DNA of 64,000 nt from Pseudomonas marincola (GCF_900116605.1 NZ_FPBC01000001.1:558001-622000), one strand, 5' to 3'. Positions 9,838 through 19,691 are shown, counted from the stretch's first letter. The notes: generated by a model from the letters alone, not told the origin. Numbers and translations are program-made.

Positions 9838-10779
9838 ATGGCCGATACCGCGTTTTTTTGCACCCTCAGCCACGAAGGCGTCATGTCCGTTCGCGGCGCC
9901 GATGCCAATAAATTCCTGCAGGGCCAGATCACCTGCAACCTCAATTACTTGAACCCGACGGTTTCCAGCGTTGGCGCCCGCTGCAACCCCAAAGGGCGCA
10001 TGCTCTCAAGCTTTCGCGTGCTGGCGGTAGACGATGGCTATCTGCTGGCGATGGCCAGTGAATTGCTCGAAAAGCAACTGGCGGATCTCAAGAAATACGC
10101 CGTCTTCTCCAAGTCGAAGCTGCTCGACGAAAGCGCCGAATGGACCCGTTTTGGTCTGTACAAAGGTGACGGCGCCCTGCTCGCGCTGGGCTTTGAGCTA
10201 AACCCGACGCCGGGGAGCGTGAGCAGCGCGCACAACTTAATGGCCGTGCACCTGGGCAATGAACGTGTCGAGCTCTGGGTTCCGGCAAGCGAAGCCGACG
10301 AAATAAAGCTGCGCCTGAGCGCTCAATTGCCAGAAGCCCCCGTTAACGACTGGCTACTGGGGCAGATTCGCGCCGGTATCGGCCAGGTCTTCGGGCCGGC
10401 GTTCGAGCTGTTTATCCCACAGATGATCAACTTGCAGGCCGTCGGCGGCGTCAGCTTCAAAAAGGGCTGCTACACCGGCCAGGAAATCGTGGCGCGCATG
10501 CAGTATCTGGGCAAACTCAAACGCCGCATGTATCGCCTGAGTGTTGCGGCGAGTGAACTGCCAGAACCTGCAACGGCACTGTTCTCTCCTGAACGAACTT
10601 CGGCCGTGGGCGAAGTGGTCATGGCGGCACGCAGCGAGACAGCCATCGAATTGCTCGCCGTGGTGCAGGAAGACGCCATCAGCGATGGCCGCATCCTGCT
10701 TGGCGCACCGGACGGCGAGGCGCTGACACTGCTTGACCTGCCTTACACGCTGAATTCGGACCTGGAAATCCAGCGCTAG
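9838..10779 (+). CDS. ygfZ: Folate-binding Fe-S cluster maintenance protein YgfZ
   Basis: Tetrahydrofolate-dependent protein of the GcvT fold that supports Fe-S enzymes. 313 aa from the ATG at 9838, close to the CCC-ATG junction; the longer open frame upstream is not conserved. The family signature KGCYTGQEIVARMQYLGK is intact, including the functional cysteine. It is divergent from sdhE/ygfX, and all three concern flavin or Fe-S dehydrogenases. Confidence 0.95.
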   Translation: MADTAFFCTLSHEGVMSVRGADANKFLQGQITCNLNYLNPTVSSVGARCNPKGRMLSSFRVLAVDDGYLLAMASELLEKQLADLKKYAVFSKSKLLDESAEWTRFGLYKGDGALLALGFELNPTPGSVSSAHNLMAVHLGNERVELWVPASEADEIKLRLSAQLPEAPVNDWLLGQIRAGIGQVFGPAFELFIPQMINLQAVGGVSFKKGCYTGQEIVARMQYLGKLKRRMYRLSVAASELPEPATALFSPERTSAVGEVVMAARSETAIELLAVVQEDAISDGRILLGAPDGEALTLLDLPYTLNSDLEIQR

Positions 10780-10884
10780 AAAAAACCATTGCTGATCACT
10801 GGCTCACAAAACCAGCCATCTAAATGTTTGAATTTGGCAGAATTAATTACACTGCGGCTGGCTGAAGCCCTATAGAGAATCGTC

Positions 10885-11724
10885 ATGAGCAGTACCCTCG
10901 CAGAAAAAGTCCAAGCGCAATTAATTCAAGCCATCGACAATGATGCGCTGACCCTGCCGACACTGCCCGAAGTTGCGCTGCGCGTGCGCGAAGCGGCTGA
11001 AGATCCGGATGTTGGTGCGGCTGACATCGCTAAGGTGCTGGCTAACGACGCGGCCATCAGCGCACGTCTGATCAAGGTGGTGAATAGCCCGCTGCTGCGC
11101 GCCGCCGGGGTCATCACCGACCTGCAAATGGCCGTCTCACGTTTGGGCATTAACTACACCTGCAATCTGGCGACAGGCTTGGCAATGGAGCAGATGTTTC
11201 AAGCCACCACCGACATCATCGACCAGAAAATGCGTGAAGTCTGGAACAAGAGCACTGAAATTGCCGGTATCAGCCACGTTCTGTGCCGTCATTACACGCG
11301 CCTGATGCCGGATCAGGCGACTCTGGCGGGCTTGGTCCATCAAATTGGTATTCTGCCGATTCTGACCTTCGCAGAAGAACACGAAGAACTGCTGGCCGAC
11401 CCGCAAACGCTGGACGCCGTAATCAATGCGATTCACCCGGTGTTGGGCGAGAAGATTTTGCGCACCTGGCAATTCCCCGAACAAATCGCCACTGTGCCAG
11501 GTCAGTTACTCAACTTCTCACGCAACAGCGCGAAAACCGACTACACCGACATCGTCCAGGTCGCCATGCTGCAAAGCTACATCGGCACCGATCATCCATT
11601 TGCCCAAATGGACTGGTCAGACATCAGTTCATTCCACAAGCTCGGGCTGGACCCGCAAGTGGACATGCAAGATGACGAAGACCTCAGCGCATCGATGGAA
11701 GCTGCCATGAGCATGCTTCAGTAA
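10885..11724 (+). CDS. HDOD domain protein
   Basis: 279 aa, nearly all one HDOD domain. Visible features are LPTLPEVALRVREAAEDPDV at the start of the domain, the segment NDAAISARLIKVVNSPLLR, and the HD-related helices around AGLVHQIGILP and HPVLGEKILRTWQFPE. HDOD proteins lack most metal-binding residues of true HD phosphodiesterases and act in signalling. It stands alone, between ygfZ and a hairpin shared with tctE. Confidence 0.9.
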   Translation: MSSTLAEKVQAQLIQAIDNDALTLPTLPEVALRVREAAEDPDVGAADIAKVLANDAAISARLIKVVNSPLLRAAGVITDLQMAVSRLGINYTCNLATGLAMEQMFQATTDIIDQKMREVWNKSTEIAGISHVLCRHYTRLMPDQATLAGLVHQIGILPILTFAEEHEELLADPQTLDAVINAIHPVLGEKILRTWQFPEQIATVPGQLLNFSRNSAKTDYTDIVQVAMLQSYIGTDHPFAQMDWSDISSFHKLGLDPQVDMQDDEDLSASMEAAMSMLQ

Positions 11725-11734
11725 TAACGGATAA

Positions 11735-11768
11735 ACGGGCCATGACGCGAACCTGCATCATGGCCCGT
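11735..11768. terminator. Hairpin between convergent HDOD gene and tctE
   Basis: Perfect 11-bp stem ACGGGCCATGA/TCATGGCCCGT with a 12-base loop between the two convergent genes; the 3' arm covers the tctE stop. There is no strong U tract on either side, so termination is likely but not certain. Confidence 0.55.
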
Positions 11769-13161
11769 GTTCTGGCGCCAGCTGACTAAACTCAACGCGC
11801 ACCAACAAGCCGTGTGGCACGACTTGCTGCAGGCTGATCCGCGCCTGATGCGCTGAACATATCTCGCCGACAATAGCCAAGCCCAAACCGGCACCCAAGC
11901 CTTCGTTACGGCTGCGATAAAAGCGCTTGAACACCTGCTCGCGCTCTGCTTCGGGAATCCCCGGGCCATCATCCTCGACCTCAAGCACGCCATCAGATTT
12001 GACCCGCAAGATAACCGTGCTGCCAGGCGGCGAGTGGGCAATGGCGTTATCTACCAGATTGCTCAGCAACTCGTTAAGCAAAGTCGGCTCACCGCGCAGC
12101 CACACCGGCGCGTCGGCCTCCAGCGCCAACGCCACGCCACGGGCATGGGCAAGCGGCGCCAGTGCCATGCCCAGCTCACGCGCTAACTGACTGAGGTCGA
12201 GGCGCAGAGCACCGCCTTCGGTCAGCGCACGCGCGCCACTTTCGATCCGCGCCAGTGACAGTAACTGATTAGCCAGATGGGTGAGTTTTTCGGCGCTCTG
12301 CGCAGCCTGCGCCAATGTCGAGCGCCAGGTTTCAGGGTCTTGCGCACGCAGGCCCAACTCGACCCGCGCTTTAAGCGCCGCCAGAGGCGTGCGTAACTCA
12401 TGCGAGGCATCGGCAATAAACTGCGACTGACGCTCGAACAAACCGCGCAGGCGATCATTGAACTGATTGATCGCTCCCACCAAAGGTTTCAACTCCAGCG
12501 GCAGCTCGGTATCGGGCAACGGTTTCAGATCATCACTGGCCCGCGCAGCAACTGCCTGGCGCAGGCTGTTAAGAGGACGCAGGGTTGCACTCACGGCCAA
12601 CCAGACCAGCCCGAGCGCAATCAACGACATCAGCCCGATGCGTAACAGTGTGCCGAGCAACAAATCACGCGCCATGCGCTCGCGCGCGCCCTGAGTCTCA
12701 GCCACGCGAATTTCCGCAATACCATTAACCTGCGGCTCACTCACCGGCTGCCACAAGCTCACCACCCGCACGCCCTGTCCGCGATATTGCGCATCGTAAA
12801 AATGCGCCAACGCTGGATAGTCATCGGTCCGTTTGGTGCCTTTGGGGGCGGCAGGCAAGTCTTCGTAACCCGAGACCAGGCTGCCGTCGAGGTCGATCAC
12901 CTGATAGTAAATGCGCCCCGCGCTGTCATAGGCAAAGGTGTCGAGCGCCACATACGGCACATTCGAAAGCAGCCGGCCTTCCTTGGTGTAAAGACCTGCC
13001 GCAATCGCCCGCGCCGAGGCCAGCAAAGTGCGGTCGTAAGCCGTGTCGGCGGCTCGCCGCGCACTGAAATAGGCGCTGAAACTGCTTACCAGTACGACAA
13101 TCGCCAGCAACAGGGCCAGCCGGGTCAATAACCGCCCGCGCAAGCTGCCGCGACTATTCAC
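11758..13161 (-). CDS. tctE: Sensor histidine kinase TctE
   Basis: Inner-membrane sensor kinase of 467 aa. Membrane segments lie at about 12-33 and 168-192 and bracket a periplasmic sensor domain. A HAMP-like linker leads to the HisKA box with H254 in ADASHELRTPLAAL, and an HATPase domain follows with N box (LSNLVDNAIAHSP), G1 (VEDDGPGIPEAE) and G2 (GLGAGLGLAIV). It overlaps tctD by 8 bp. TctDE is known to sense tricarboxylates and to induce opdH and tctCBA, which lie just beyond. Confidence 0.93.
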   Translation of the reverse strand: MNSRGSLRGRLLTRLALLLAIVVLVSSFSAYFSARRAADTAYDRTLLASARAIAAGLYTKEGRLLSNVPYVALDTFAYDSAGRIYYQVIDLDGSLVSGYEDLPAAPKGTKRTDDYPALAHFYDAQYRGQGVRVVSLWQPVSEPQVNGIAEIRVAETQGARERMARDLLLGTLLRIGLMSLIALGLVWLAVSATLRPLNSLRQAVAARASDDLKPLPDTELPLELKPLVGAINQFNDRLRGLFERQSQFIADASHELRTPLAALKARVELGLRAQDPETWRSTLAQAAQSAEKLTHLANQLLSLARIESGARALTEGGALRLDLSQLARELGMALAPLAHARGVALALEADAPVWLRGEPTLLNELLSNLVDNAIAHSPPGSTVILRVKSDGVLEVEDDGPGIPEAEREQVFKRFYRSRNEGLGAGLGLAIVGEICSAHQARISLQQVVPHGLLVRVEFSQLAPEHGP

Positions 13162-13825
13162 TCACCTCCTCCAGCAAGTAGCCGAGGCCGCGGAAGGTGA
13201 CGATTCGCACCCCGCGATTTTCCAGTTTCTTGCGCAGCCGATGCACATAAATCTCGATAGCATCGGCGCTGGCCTCCTCGTCCAGACCAAACACGTGCGA
13301 AGCCAACTGCTCCTTGCTCATCACCCTCCCCGGCCGCGCAATCATGGCTTCGAGCACGGCCTGCTCGCGTGAGGTCAGGGTGAGCGCATTGCCTTGCAAG
13401 ATGAAGCGCCGGGTTGCCAGTTCATAAACCAACTCGCCGCAACGCTGCTGTTTCTCGCCGCCCAGCACGGAGCGGCGCAGCAGGGCTTTAACCCGCGCTT
13501 CAAGTTCGGTCAGTTCAAAGGGTTTGGCCAGGTAATCATCGGCGCCCAGATTCAAGCCATGCACGCGGTCCTTGACCTCGCTGCGGGCAGTCAGCATCAG
13601 CACCGGTGTGGTGTTGGCGCGATCCCGCAGGCGCGCCAACACCTCGAAACCATCGAGGCGCGGCAGGCCCACATCAAGAATCGCCAAGGCGTATTCCTCG
13701 GTGCTCAGCGCCAGATCGGCGGCAACTCCATCGTGCAAAACATCCACGCTCCAGCCCGCGCCTTTAAGCGCTTGGGCGATGCTTTCAGCGAGTTGCAGAT
13801 GGTCTTCCACCAACAGAATTCGCAC
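13154..13825 (-). CDS. tctD: Response regulator TctD
   Basis: 223-aa OmpR/PhoB-class regulator. Receiver domain with acidic pocket (VEDH), phosphoacceptor D51 (LAILDVGLPRLDGF) and KPFELTELEAR, then a winged-helix DNA-binding domain (LTSREQAVLEAMI, AIEIYVHRLRKKL). It is divergent from opdH, with 236 bp between the start codons that must hold both promoters. Inferred to activate opdH-tctCBA. Confidence 0.94.
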   Translation of the reverse strand: MRILLVEDHLQLAESIAQALKGAGWSVDVLHDGVAADLALSTEEYALAILDVGLPRLDGFEVLARLRDRANTTPVLMLTARSEVKDRVHGLNLGADDYLAKPFELTELEARVKALLRRSVLGGEKQQRCGELVYELATRRFILQGNALTLTSREQAVLEAMIARPGRVMSKEQLASHVFGLDEEASADAIEIYVHRLRKKLENRGVRIVTFRGLGYLLEEVSE

Positions 13826-14037
13826 TCGAACCTCCGACTCTGGCCAAGGCCTATGCCCTGAATATTAGCCGCGCAGTTTAACGCGCAGCGCCTTGCAGTA
13901 AATCGCAGATTGCACCGAAACGTATCCGCATAAATATTTCTGCAATGAAAGGTTGGTGAAAGCTTGGGCTTTTAGCATCGCTGTAAGTGGCTCGATCCAC
14001 TGACTAAAACGACCGCACAGTGGCGTGCGGCCGTTAC

Positions 14038-14048
14038 AAAAACAACAA
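14038..14048 (+). promoter_or_regulatory. Hfq/Crc catabolite-activity motif ahead of opdH
   Basis: AAAAACAACAA fits the known Hfq/Crc target AANAAYAANAA at all eleven positions and abuts the Shine-Dalgarno GGAG at 14050-14053. A small hairpin (CCGCAC/GTGCGG, 14013-14030) lies just upstream. The position predicts translational repression of the porin when a preferred carbon source is present. Confidence 0.7.
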
Positions 14049-14061
14049 TGGAGACCACACG

Positions 14062-15327
14062 ATGCCCTCAGCATCTCGTCAGGCGAATTTGCCTGCACAC
14101 CTGCTTAGCCTAGCTGTTAGCGCAGCACTTCTGTCACCTGCCGCTCATGCCGAGTTCATCAAAGACAGCTCGGGAACCCTGACAGCCAACAACATCTACC
14201 TCAATCGCGATTTCCGTGAAGGCACTGGCCAGAACAAGCGTGAGGAATGGGCACAAGGCTTCATCTTCGATATTCAATCTGGCTACACCGAAGGCACCGT
14301 AGGCTTTGGTGTTGATGCCTTGGGCTTGCTGGGTATCAAACTCGACTCCAGCCCGGATCGCACCGGTACCGGCTTGCTGCCAACCCACGATGACGGCCGC
14401 GCCGCCGATGAATATTCGCATCTGGGCCTGACCGGCAAAATGAAAATTTCTGCCAGCGAGCTGAAAATCGGCACGCTGATGCCGGAACTGCCAACGCTTA
14501 AAAGCAACGACAGCCGCATCCTGCCGCAAACCTTTGAAGGCGGTTTGCTGACCTCGAAGGAAATCAGCAACCTGACCCTGCTCGGTGGCCGCATTGAGGA
14601 AACCAAGCAGCGCGACTCCAGCGACAACGAAGACCTGGCGATCAATAACAAGAATCGCCGTTTCGCCAGCGCCGCCACAGCCGATCACATCGACCTGGCC
14701 GGTGCCGACTATAAATTTACCGATCGCATCACTGGCCGCTATCACTACGCCAAACTGCAGGACATCTACAGCCAGCACTTCTTTGGCCTTGCCGCCAGCC
14801 AGCCGCTGGGCGCCGGTGTGCTTGCCGCCGACATGCGCCTTTCTGTGAGCAACGACGAAGGCTCGGCCAACGCCGGCAATGTCGATAACCAGGCGCTTAA
14901 TGGCCTGTTCAGCTAAGCCCTGAGCGGTCACAAGGTCAGCCTCGCTTATCAGCGCATGTATGGCGACACCGGCTTTGCCTATGTCGACGGCACCGACCCG
15001 TTTTTGGTCAACTTCGTGCAGATCAATGACTTCGCCAACGCCGAAGAGCGCTCATGGCAAGCACGCTACGATTATGACTTCAGCAAGGTTGGTGTACCCG
15101 GCTTGAGCTTCCTGACCCGCTACATCAGCGGCAGCGATGCACAGATAACCGGCTCAACCGAAACTGGCGATGAGTGGGAGCGCGATATCGAACTGAAATA
15201 TGTAGTCCAGAGTGGTCCGATGAAAGACCTTTACGTACGCCTGCGTAATGCCTCGTTCCGTTCTGATTTTGCCCGCAATGCCGACGAAAACCGCATCGTG
15301 ATCGGCTATTCATTAGCCATCTGGTAA
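14062..15327 (+). pseudogene. opdH: OprD-family tricarboxylate porin OpdH, split by one in-frame stop
   Basis: Outer-membrane porin of the OprD/Opd family. Start ATG 14062 with a signal peptide ending SPAAHAEF; the open frame stops at TAA 14914-14916 (285 codons including the stop), then continues in the same frame without any shift to 15327 (420 aa in all if the stop were sense). The downstream part has typical porin strands (HKVSLAYQRM, SFLTRYISG, VIGYSLAIW). A single base change from a tyrosine codon, or a sequencing error, explains it. Position beside tctDE and tctCBA matches P. aeruginosa opdH. Confidence 0.85.
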
Positions 15328-15357
15328 GCACAATAAAAAACCTGTGAGGATTCAATT

Positions 15358-16335
15358 ATGAAATCTGCTTTCACTCGTATCGCCGTGGCAACAGCTTGCC
15401 TGGCATTCGCGGGTCAACTGCTCGCGGCTGATCCCAAGCGCCCTGAATGTATCGCTCCGGCCAAGCCAGGCGGCGGTTTCGACCTGACCTGCAAACTGGC
15501 GCAAAGCGGCCTGAAAGATGGCGGCCTGCTGAAAAAACCAATGCGCGTGACCTACATGCCAGGCGGCGTGGGCGCCGTGGCGTATAACGCTGTCGTGGCG
15601 CAGCGCGCAGATGATCCGGGCACCATCGTCGCGTTCTCCAGCGGCTCTTTGCTGAACCTGGCCCAAGGTAAATTCGGCCGCTACGACGAACACGCCGTGC
15701 GCTGGCTGGCAGCGGTAGGCACCGACTACGGCGCCATCACCGTGCGTGAAGACTCGCCTTACCACACGCTCAACGACCTGATCGACGCACTGAAAAAAGA
15801 CCCGTCGAGCATTGTCTTCGGTGCGGGCGCCACTATCGGCGGTCAGGACTGGATGCAAACTGCACTGATCGCCCGTGCAGCCGGCATCGACCCGAAAAAC
15901 CTGCGCTACGTAGCATTTGAAGGCGGCGGCGAAACCGTAACCGCCATGCTCGGTGGCCACGTGCAAGTGACCAGCAGCGGTTTGGGTGAAGTTACACCGC
16001 AAATTGCCGCGAAGAAAATCCGCATCCTCGCGGTACTCTCCGACGAGCGTCTGCCAGGCAAACTGGCTGATATCCCAACGGCCAAAGAGCAAGGCTTCGA
16101 CATCACCTGGCCGGTTATCCGTGGCTTCTACGTGGGTCCGAAAGTCTCGGATGAACAGTACAACTGGTGGAAGCAGCAGTTCGACACCATGCTCGCAAGC
16201 GAAGACTTCGCCAAGCTGCGTGAACAGCGCGACTTGCTGCCACTGTCGATGACCGGCGACGAGTTGAATGCCTTCGTCATGAAACAGGTCAACGAGTACA
16301 AGACTCTGGCGGGTGAGTTTGGCCTGATCCAGTAA
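15358..16335 (+). CDS. tctC: Tricarboxylate-binding periplasmic protein TctC
   Basis: Solute receptor of the tripartite tricarboxylate transporter (TTT), 325 aa. Signal peptide (LAFAGQLLAADPKR), then the Bug/TctC fold; the ligand-loop region APAKPGGGFDLTCKLAQ and GGAT-like turns (GAGATIGGQDW) are present. Ribosome site GTGAGGA lies ahead of ATG 15358. First gene of tctCBA; 79 bp separate it from tctB. Confidence 0.94.
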   Translation: MKSAFTRIAVATACLAFAGQLLAADPKRPECIAPAKPGGGFDLTCKLAQSGLKDGGLLKKPMRVTYMPGGVGAVAYNAVVAQRADDPGTIVAFSSGSLLNLAQGKFGRYDEHAVRWLAAVGTDYGAITVREDSPYHTLNDLIDALKKDPSSIVFGAGATIGGQDWMQTALIARAAGIDPKNLRYVAFEGGGETVTAMLGGHVQVTSSGLGEVTPQIAAKKIRILAVLSDERLPGKLADIPTAKEQGFDITWPVIRGFYVGPKVSDEQYNWWKQQFDTMLASEDFAKLREQRDLLPLSMTGDELNAFVMKQVNEYKTLAGEFGLIQ

Positions 16336-16414
16336 GTCACTCCGTACGGTGCCGCCCTCAAGCGGCGGTGCCGGACGCATTCACGTCCACCTTTGTTTTC
16401 GAGAGAAATCTGCC

Positions 16415-16858
16415 ATGTATGTTCGCCTGTTCTCCGCGATCTGGCTGCTGCTGTGTGTCTGGCTCGCATTCGTTGCGTGGGGCTTTGAAGCTCCCTTCGC
16501 CTATGACCCGGTCGGCCCGCGCGCCTATCCCCTGTTACTGCTTGCGTTGATGGGAGCCGGCTCGCTCTGGTTGATATTCAAACCGGGATTGATGGAGCAG
16601 CAGCTGCACATACCGACCGTTAAACGCTCGGTGCTGTGTGTCGTGGCGTTGCTGGCCTACGCCGTAACGTTCGAACCACTGGGCTTCATTTTGAGCACGG
16701 CACTCGCGGTATTGGTGCTGGGCCTGCTGTTCACTGGCCGACTCGTGCCTTGCATCATCAGCGCCGTGCTGATGGGCGTGCTGTTGTTCGTGCTGTTTGA
16801 TTATCTGCTGGACGTGCCTTTGCCGCTCGGCGTCTTAGAAGCGTTCGTGGAGAGCTGA
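16415..16858 (+). CDS. tctB: TTT transporter small membrane subunit TctB
   Basis: 147 aa with four predicted membrane helices, the size and topology of TctB. I start at ATG 16415 (MYVRLFSAIWLLLCVWL); an open upstream stretch is only leader. It ends one base before tctA, so the two membrane subunits are translated together. Confidence 0.9.
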   Translation: MYVRLFSAIWLLLCVWLAFVAWGFEAPFAYDPVGPRAYPLLLLALMGAGSLWLIFKPGLMEQQLHIPTVKRSVLCVVALLAYAVTFEPLGFILSTALAVLVLGLLFTGRLVPCIISAVLMGVLLFVLFDYLLDVPLPLGVLEAFVES

Positions 16859-16859
16859 T

Positions 16860-18368
16860 ATGGATACGCTGAATTATTTGATGCAGGGCTTCGACGTTGC
16901 CACGCGTCCCGTCAACCTGCTGGTTGCCCTGTTTGGTGCGTTTGTCGGCACCGTTGTTGGCTTGCTGCCGGGCTTGGGCCCGATCAATGGCGTGGCGCTG
17001 TTGCTGCCACTGGCTTTCGCCCTGGGTCTGCCGCCAGAAACGGCACTGATCTTGCTGGCGGCGGTGTATCTGGGCTGTGAATACGGCGGCCGTATTTCCG
17101 CCATTCTGCTCAACGTGCCAGGCGACGCTGCTGCTGTAATGACCACTCTGGACGGCTATCCTCTGGCGCGTCAGGGCAAGGCCGGTATCGCTCTATCGCT
17201 GTCGGCTGTGAGCTCGTTCGTCGGCAGCATTATCGCCACCTGCGGTGTGGTGCTGTTCGCGCCGATCCTGGCCAAGTGGGCTGTAGCCTTCGGCCCGGCC
17301 GAATACTTTGTGCTGATGATTTTTGCCATCGCCTGCCTCGGCGGAATGGTCGGCGACAAACCGGTTAAAACCCTGATGGCCGCACTGATTGGCTTGGCAC
17401 TGGCCACCGTCGGTGTCGACTCGACCACCGGAGTTTATCGCTTCACATTTGGCAGCGTCAGCCTGTCCGACGGCATTCAATTCGTCATCGTGGTTATCGG
17501 TTTCTTCAGCGTCAGTGAAGTGCTGTTGATGCTGGAAAAAACCCACAGCGGCCAGAAAGCGGTGAAGGCCAGCGGCCGTTTGCTGTTCAACTTCAAAGAG
17601 TTCTGTGAAACCTTCTGGACCATGATTCGCAGCTCGGTTGCAGGCTTTGTCATCGGTACATTGCCAGGTGCCGGCGCGACCATTGCCAGCGCCATGACCT
17701 ACATGACCGAAAAGCGCATGGCCGGCCCGAAGGGCAAATTCGGTGAAGGTGACCTGCGCGGCTTGGCAGCACCAGAAGCCGCTAACAACGCCTCGGCGTG
17801 CGGCTCGCTGATTCCGATGCTGACTCTCGGCGTACCGGGTTCGGGCACCACGGCGGTAATGATCGGCGCCCTCACCCTCTACAACATCACGCCAGGCCCG
17901 TTGCTGTTCGAACAGCAGCCGGATGTGGTCTGGGGTCTGATCGCTTCGCTGTTCATCGGTAACGTGATTTTGCTGGTGATGAACATTCCGCTGGTTGGCC
18001 TGTTCTCGCGCATGCTCAGCGTACCCAACTGGGTTCTGGTTCCGGCCATTACCGTAATCAGCATGGTCGGCGTGTACGCGGTTCACAGCACCACATTCGA
18101 TCTGGTATTGATGATCGTGCTCGGCGTGTTCGGCTACATCCTGCGCAAGCTCGACTTCCCCCTCTCGGCGGTGATTCTCGGCTTCGTGTTGGGCGAGTTG
18201 ATGGAAGACAACTTGCGCCGCGCACTGTCGATCTCTGCGGGCGACCTCAACATTCTGTGGTCGAGCCCGATCACACTGGCGTTGTGGGCACTGGTGGTAC
18301 TGATGCTGGCGCTGCCGGGCATCCGCTGGTGGCGCGCGCGCAACAAGGCCCAAATGGCCAATGCCTGA
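16860..18368 (+). CDS. tctA: TTT transporter large membrane subunit TctA
   Basis: 502 aa with about 11-12 membrane helices. The family repeats are visible: VVGLLPGLGPINGVALLLPL near residue 35 and IGTLPGAGATIASAMTYMTE near 265, plus the TLGVPGSGTTAVMIGAL motif. It forms the permease with TctB, fed by TctC, for citrate-like substrates. Its end overlaps the next gene by 8 bp. Confidence 0.95.
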   Translation: MDTLNYLMQGFDVATRPVNLLVALFGAFVGTVVGLLPGLGPINGVALLLPLAFALGLPPETALILLAAVYLGCEYGGRISAILLNVPGDAAAVMTTLDGYPLARQGKAGIALSLSAVSSFVGSIIATCGVVLFAPILAKWAVAFGPAEYFVLMIFAIACLGGMVGDKPVKTLMAALIGLALATVGVDSTTGVYRFTFGSVSLSDGIQFVIVVIGFFSVSEVLLMLEKTHSGQKAVKASGRLLFNFKEFCETFWTMIRSSVAGFVIGTLPGAGATIASAMTYMTEKRMAGPKGKFGEGDLRGLAAPEAANNASACGSLIPMLTLGVPGSGTTAVMIGALTLYNITPGPLLFEQQPDVVWGLIASLFIGNVILLVMNIPLVGLFSRMLSVPNWVLVPAITVISMVGVYAVHSTTFDLVLMIVLGVFGYILRKLDFPLSAVILGFVLGELMEDNLRRALSISAGDLNILWSSPITLALWALVVLMLALPGIRWWRARNKAQMANA

Positions 18369-19395
18369 TAACCACTGGCGTTTCTGGTGGGCAACCCCGC
18401 TGATCGGTCTGATCGGCGGGTATCTGGCCAGCCTCATCGGCTGGCCTTTGCCGTGGATTATTGGCCCGCTACTGGCGGTGATCTTGGTGCGCTGCAGCGG
18501 CTGGCACATTCGCGAAGTACCGGGCGGCCGTAAAGCCGGCCAATGGATTGTCGCCAGCGCCATCGGCCTGCACTTCACCAGTGAAGTCATGAGCCAACTG
18601 CTGGCTCACTTCCCCATCATCCTCGCCGGTGCAATCGGCACCCTGCTACTCAGCCTGATCGGCATCGCGGTACTGATGCGCAGCGGCGTTGATCGCGCCA
18701 CTGCCTTCTTCGCCAGCATGCCGGGCGGCGCCAGCGAGATGGTTAATCTGGCGCAGCGTCATAACGCCGAAATCGCCCGCGTGGCGGCGGCACATAGCCT
18801 GCGCCTGCTAATGGTCGTGCTGATCGTTCCCGCCCTGTTCACCTGGAGCCTGCCGGATACACCGCGCCCGCCACCTGCACCGGCAGACGCTTTCTGGCTG
18901 GCCATCCTGCTACCCGCAGGAGCGGCACTGGCTTGGGTGTGGGGCAAGCTGAAGCAGCCCAATCCCTGGATGCTCGGCCCGCTAACCGTGTGCGCTGTCG
19001 CCAGCGTCAGCTTCGACTTGCACATCGGCTTGCCACAAGGTCTTGGTCAGGTTGGCCAATGGCTGATCGGCTGCGCATTGGGTTGTCACTTCGACCGCGC
19101 GTTCTTTCGCAGCGCCCCGGCGTTTCTCGCCCGCATTATCCTCTTCACCGTGCTGGCGATGCTCACCGCCGCCGGGCTTGCCACAGGCTTGGGCTGGATT
19201 GCCGGGCAGGACTCTGTCTCGCTGATGCTGGGCATGATGCCGGGCGGCATTACCGAACTCTGCCTCACTGCCGAAGCCCTGCAACTGTCGGTCGCACTGG
19301 TCACCGCCCTGCAAGTGCTGCGCTTGTTTCTGGTGATGTTCCTGGCCGAACCGCTGTTTCGGGTTTGGCAGAAGCGCTCGGCGTCCAGTAGTTGA
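18361..19395 (+). CDS. AbrB family membrane protein
   Basis: 344 aa with two homologous halves, each of several membrane helices with the signature GG-x-ASEM or GG-x-TEL (FFASMPGGASEMVNLAQ; LGMMPGGITELCLTAEAL). This is the AbrB/AidB-regulator-type permease family (DUF or AbrB duplication), whose members are poorly characterised; several lie next to tct genes. Start ATG 18361 lies within the tctA end, so it is the last gene of the operon. Confidence 0.85.
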   Translation: MPDNHWRFWWATPLIGLIGGYLASLIGWPLPWIIGPLLAVILVRCSGWHIREVPGGRKAGQWIVASAIGLHFTSEVMSQLLAHFPIILAGAIGTLLLSLIGIAVLMRSGVDRATAFFASMPGGASEMVNLAQRHNAEIARVAAAHSLRLLMVVLIVPALFTWSLPDTPRPPPAPADAFWLAILLPAGAALAWVWGKLKQPNPWMLGPLTVCAVASVSFDLHIGLPQGLGQVGQWLIGCALGCHFDRAFFRSAPAFLARIILFTVLAMLTAAGLATGLGWIAGQDSVSLMLGMMPGGITELCLTAEALQLSVALVTALQVLRLFLVMFLAEPLFRVWQKRSASSS

Positions 19396-19431
19396 TTAAC
19401 CTGTAGCAGGTTAAATAGTGCCTGACCGATA

Positions 19432-19471
19432 TGCAGGTGCGTTTCTACTACAGAAACGCACCTGCAGTTTT
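19432..19471 (+). terminator. Terminator of tctCBA-abrB operon
   Basis: Perfect 15-bp stem (TGCAGGTGCGTTTCT and its complement) with loop ACTAC, then GTTTT. A smaller perfect palindrome TTAACCTG-TAG-CAGGTTAA lies just upstream at 19396-19414, directly after the abrB stop. The rest of the interval to 19691 shows no gene or clear site. Confidence 0.85.
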
Positions 19472-19691
19472 AATGACCCTCTCCGCAGTAGCCTGAACAA
19501 ACCTGCAACTGAACTAATGCCTTGCTGAATGTAGGCCGTTACTTATTGTGTGCAACGAAGCGGGCTGGAGCGCTTGCGAGCCGGTCTGAAAGGCGGTTGG
19601 GCAGAAATATGGTTAATCAATATTTCCAGCTAGCCCACTGCCTGCTTTATCTGTCTTATGCTTTGTACTCAAACACGTCGAGGCAAAATGG

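Noticed and set aside
15352..16380. 342-codon frame opposite tctC
   Set aside because: Antisense to a clear TctC gene with signal peptide and operon context.
17193..18590. 465-codon frame opposite tctA/abrB
   Set aside because: His/Gln-rich antisense product of a membrane-protein gene, no start context.
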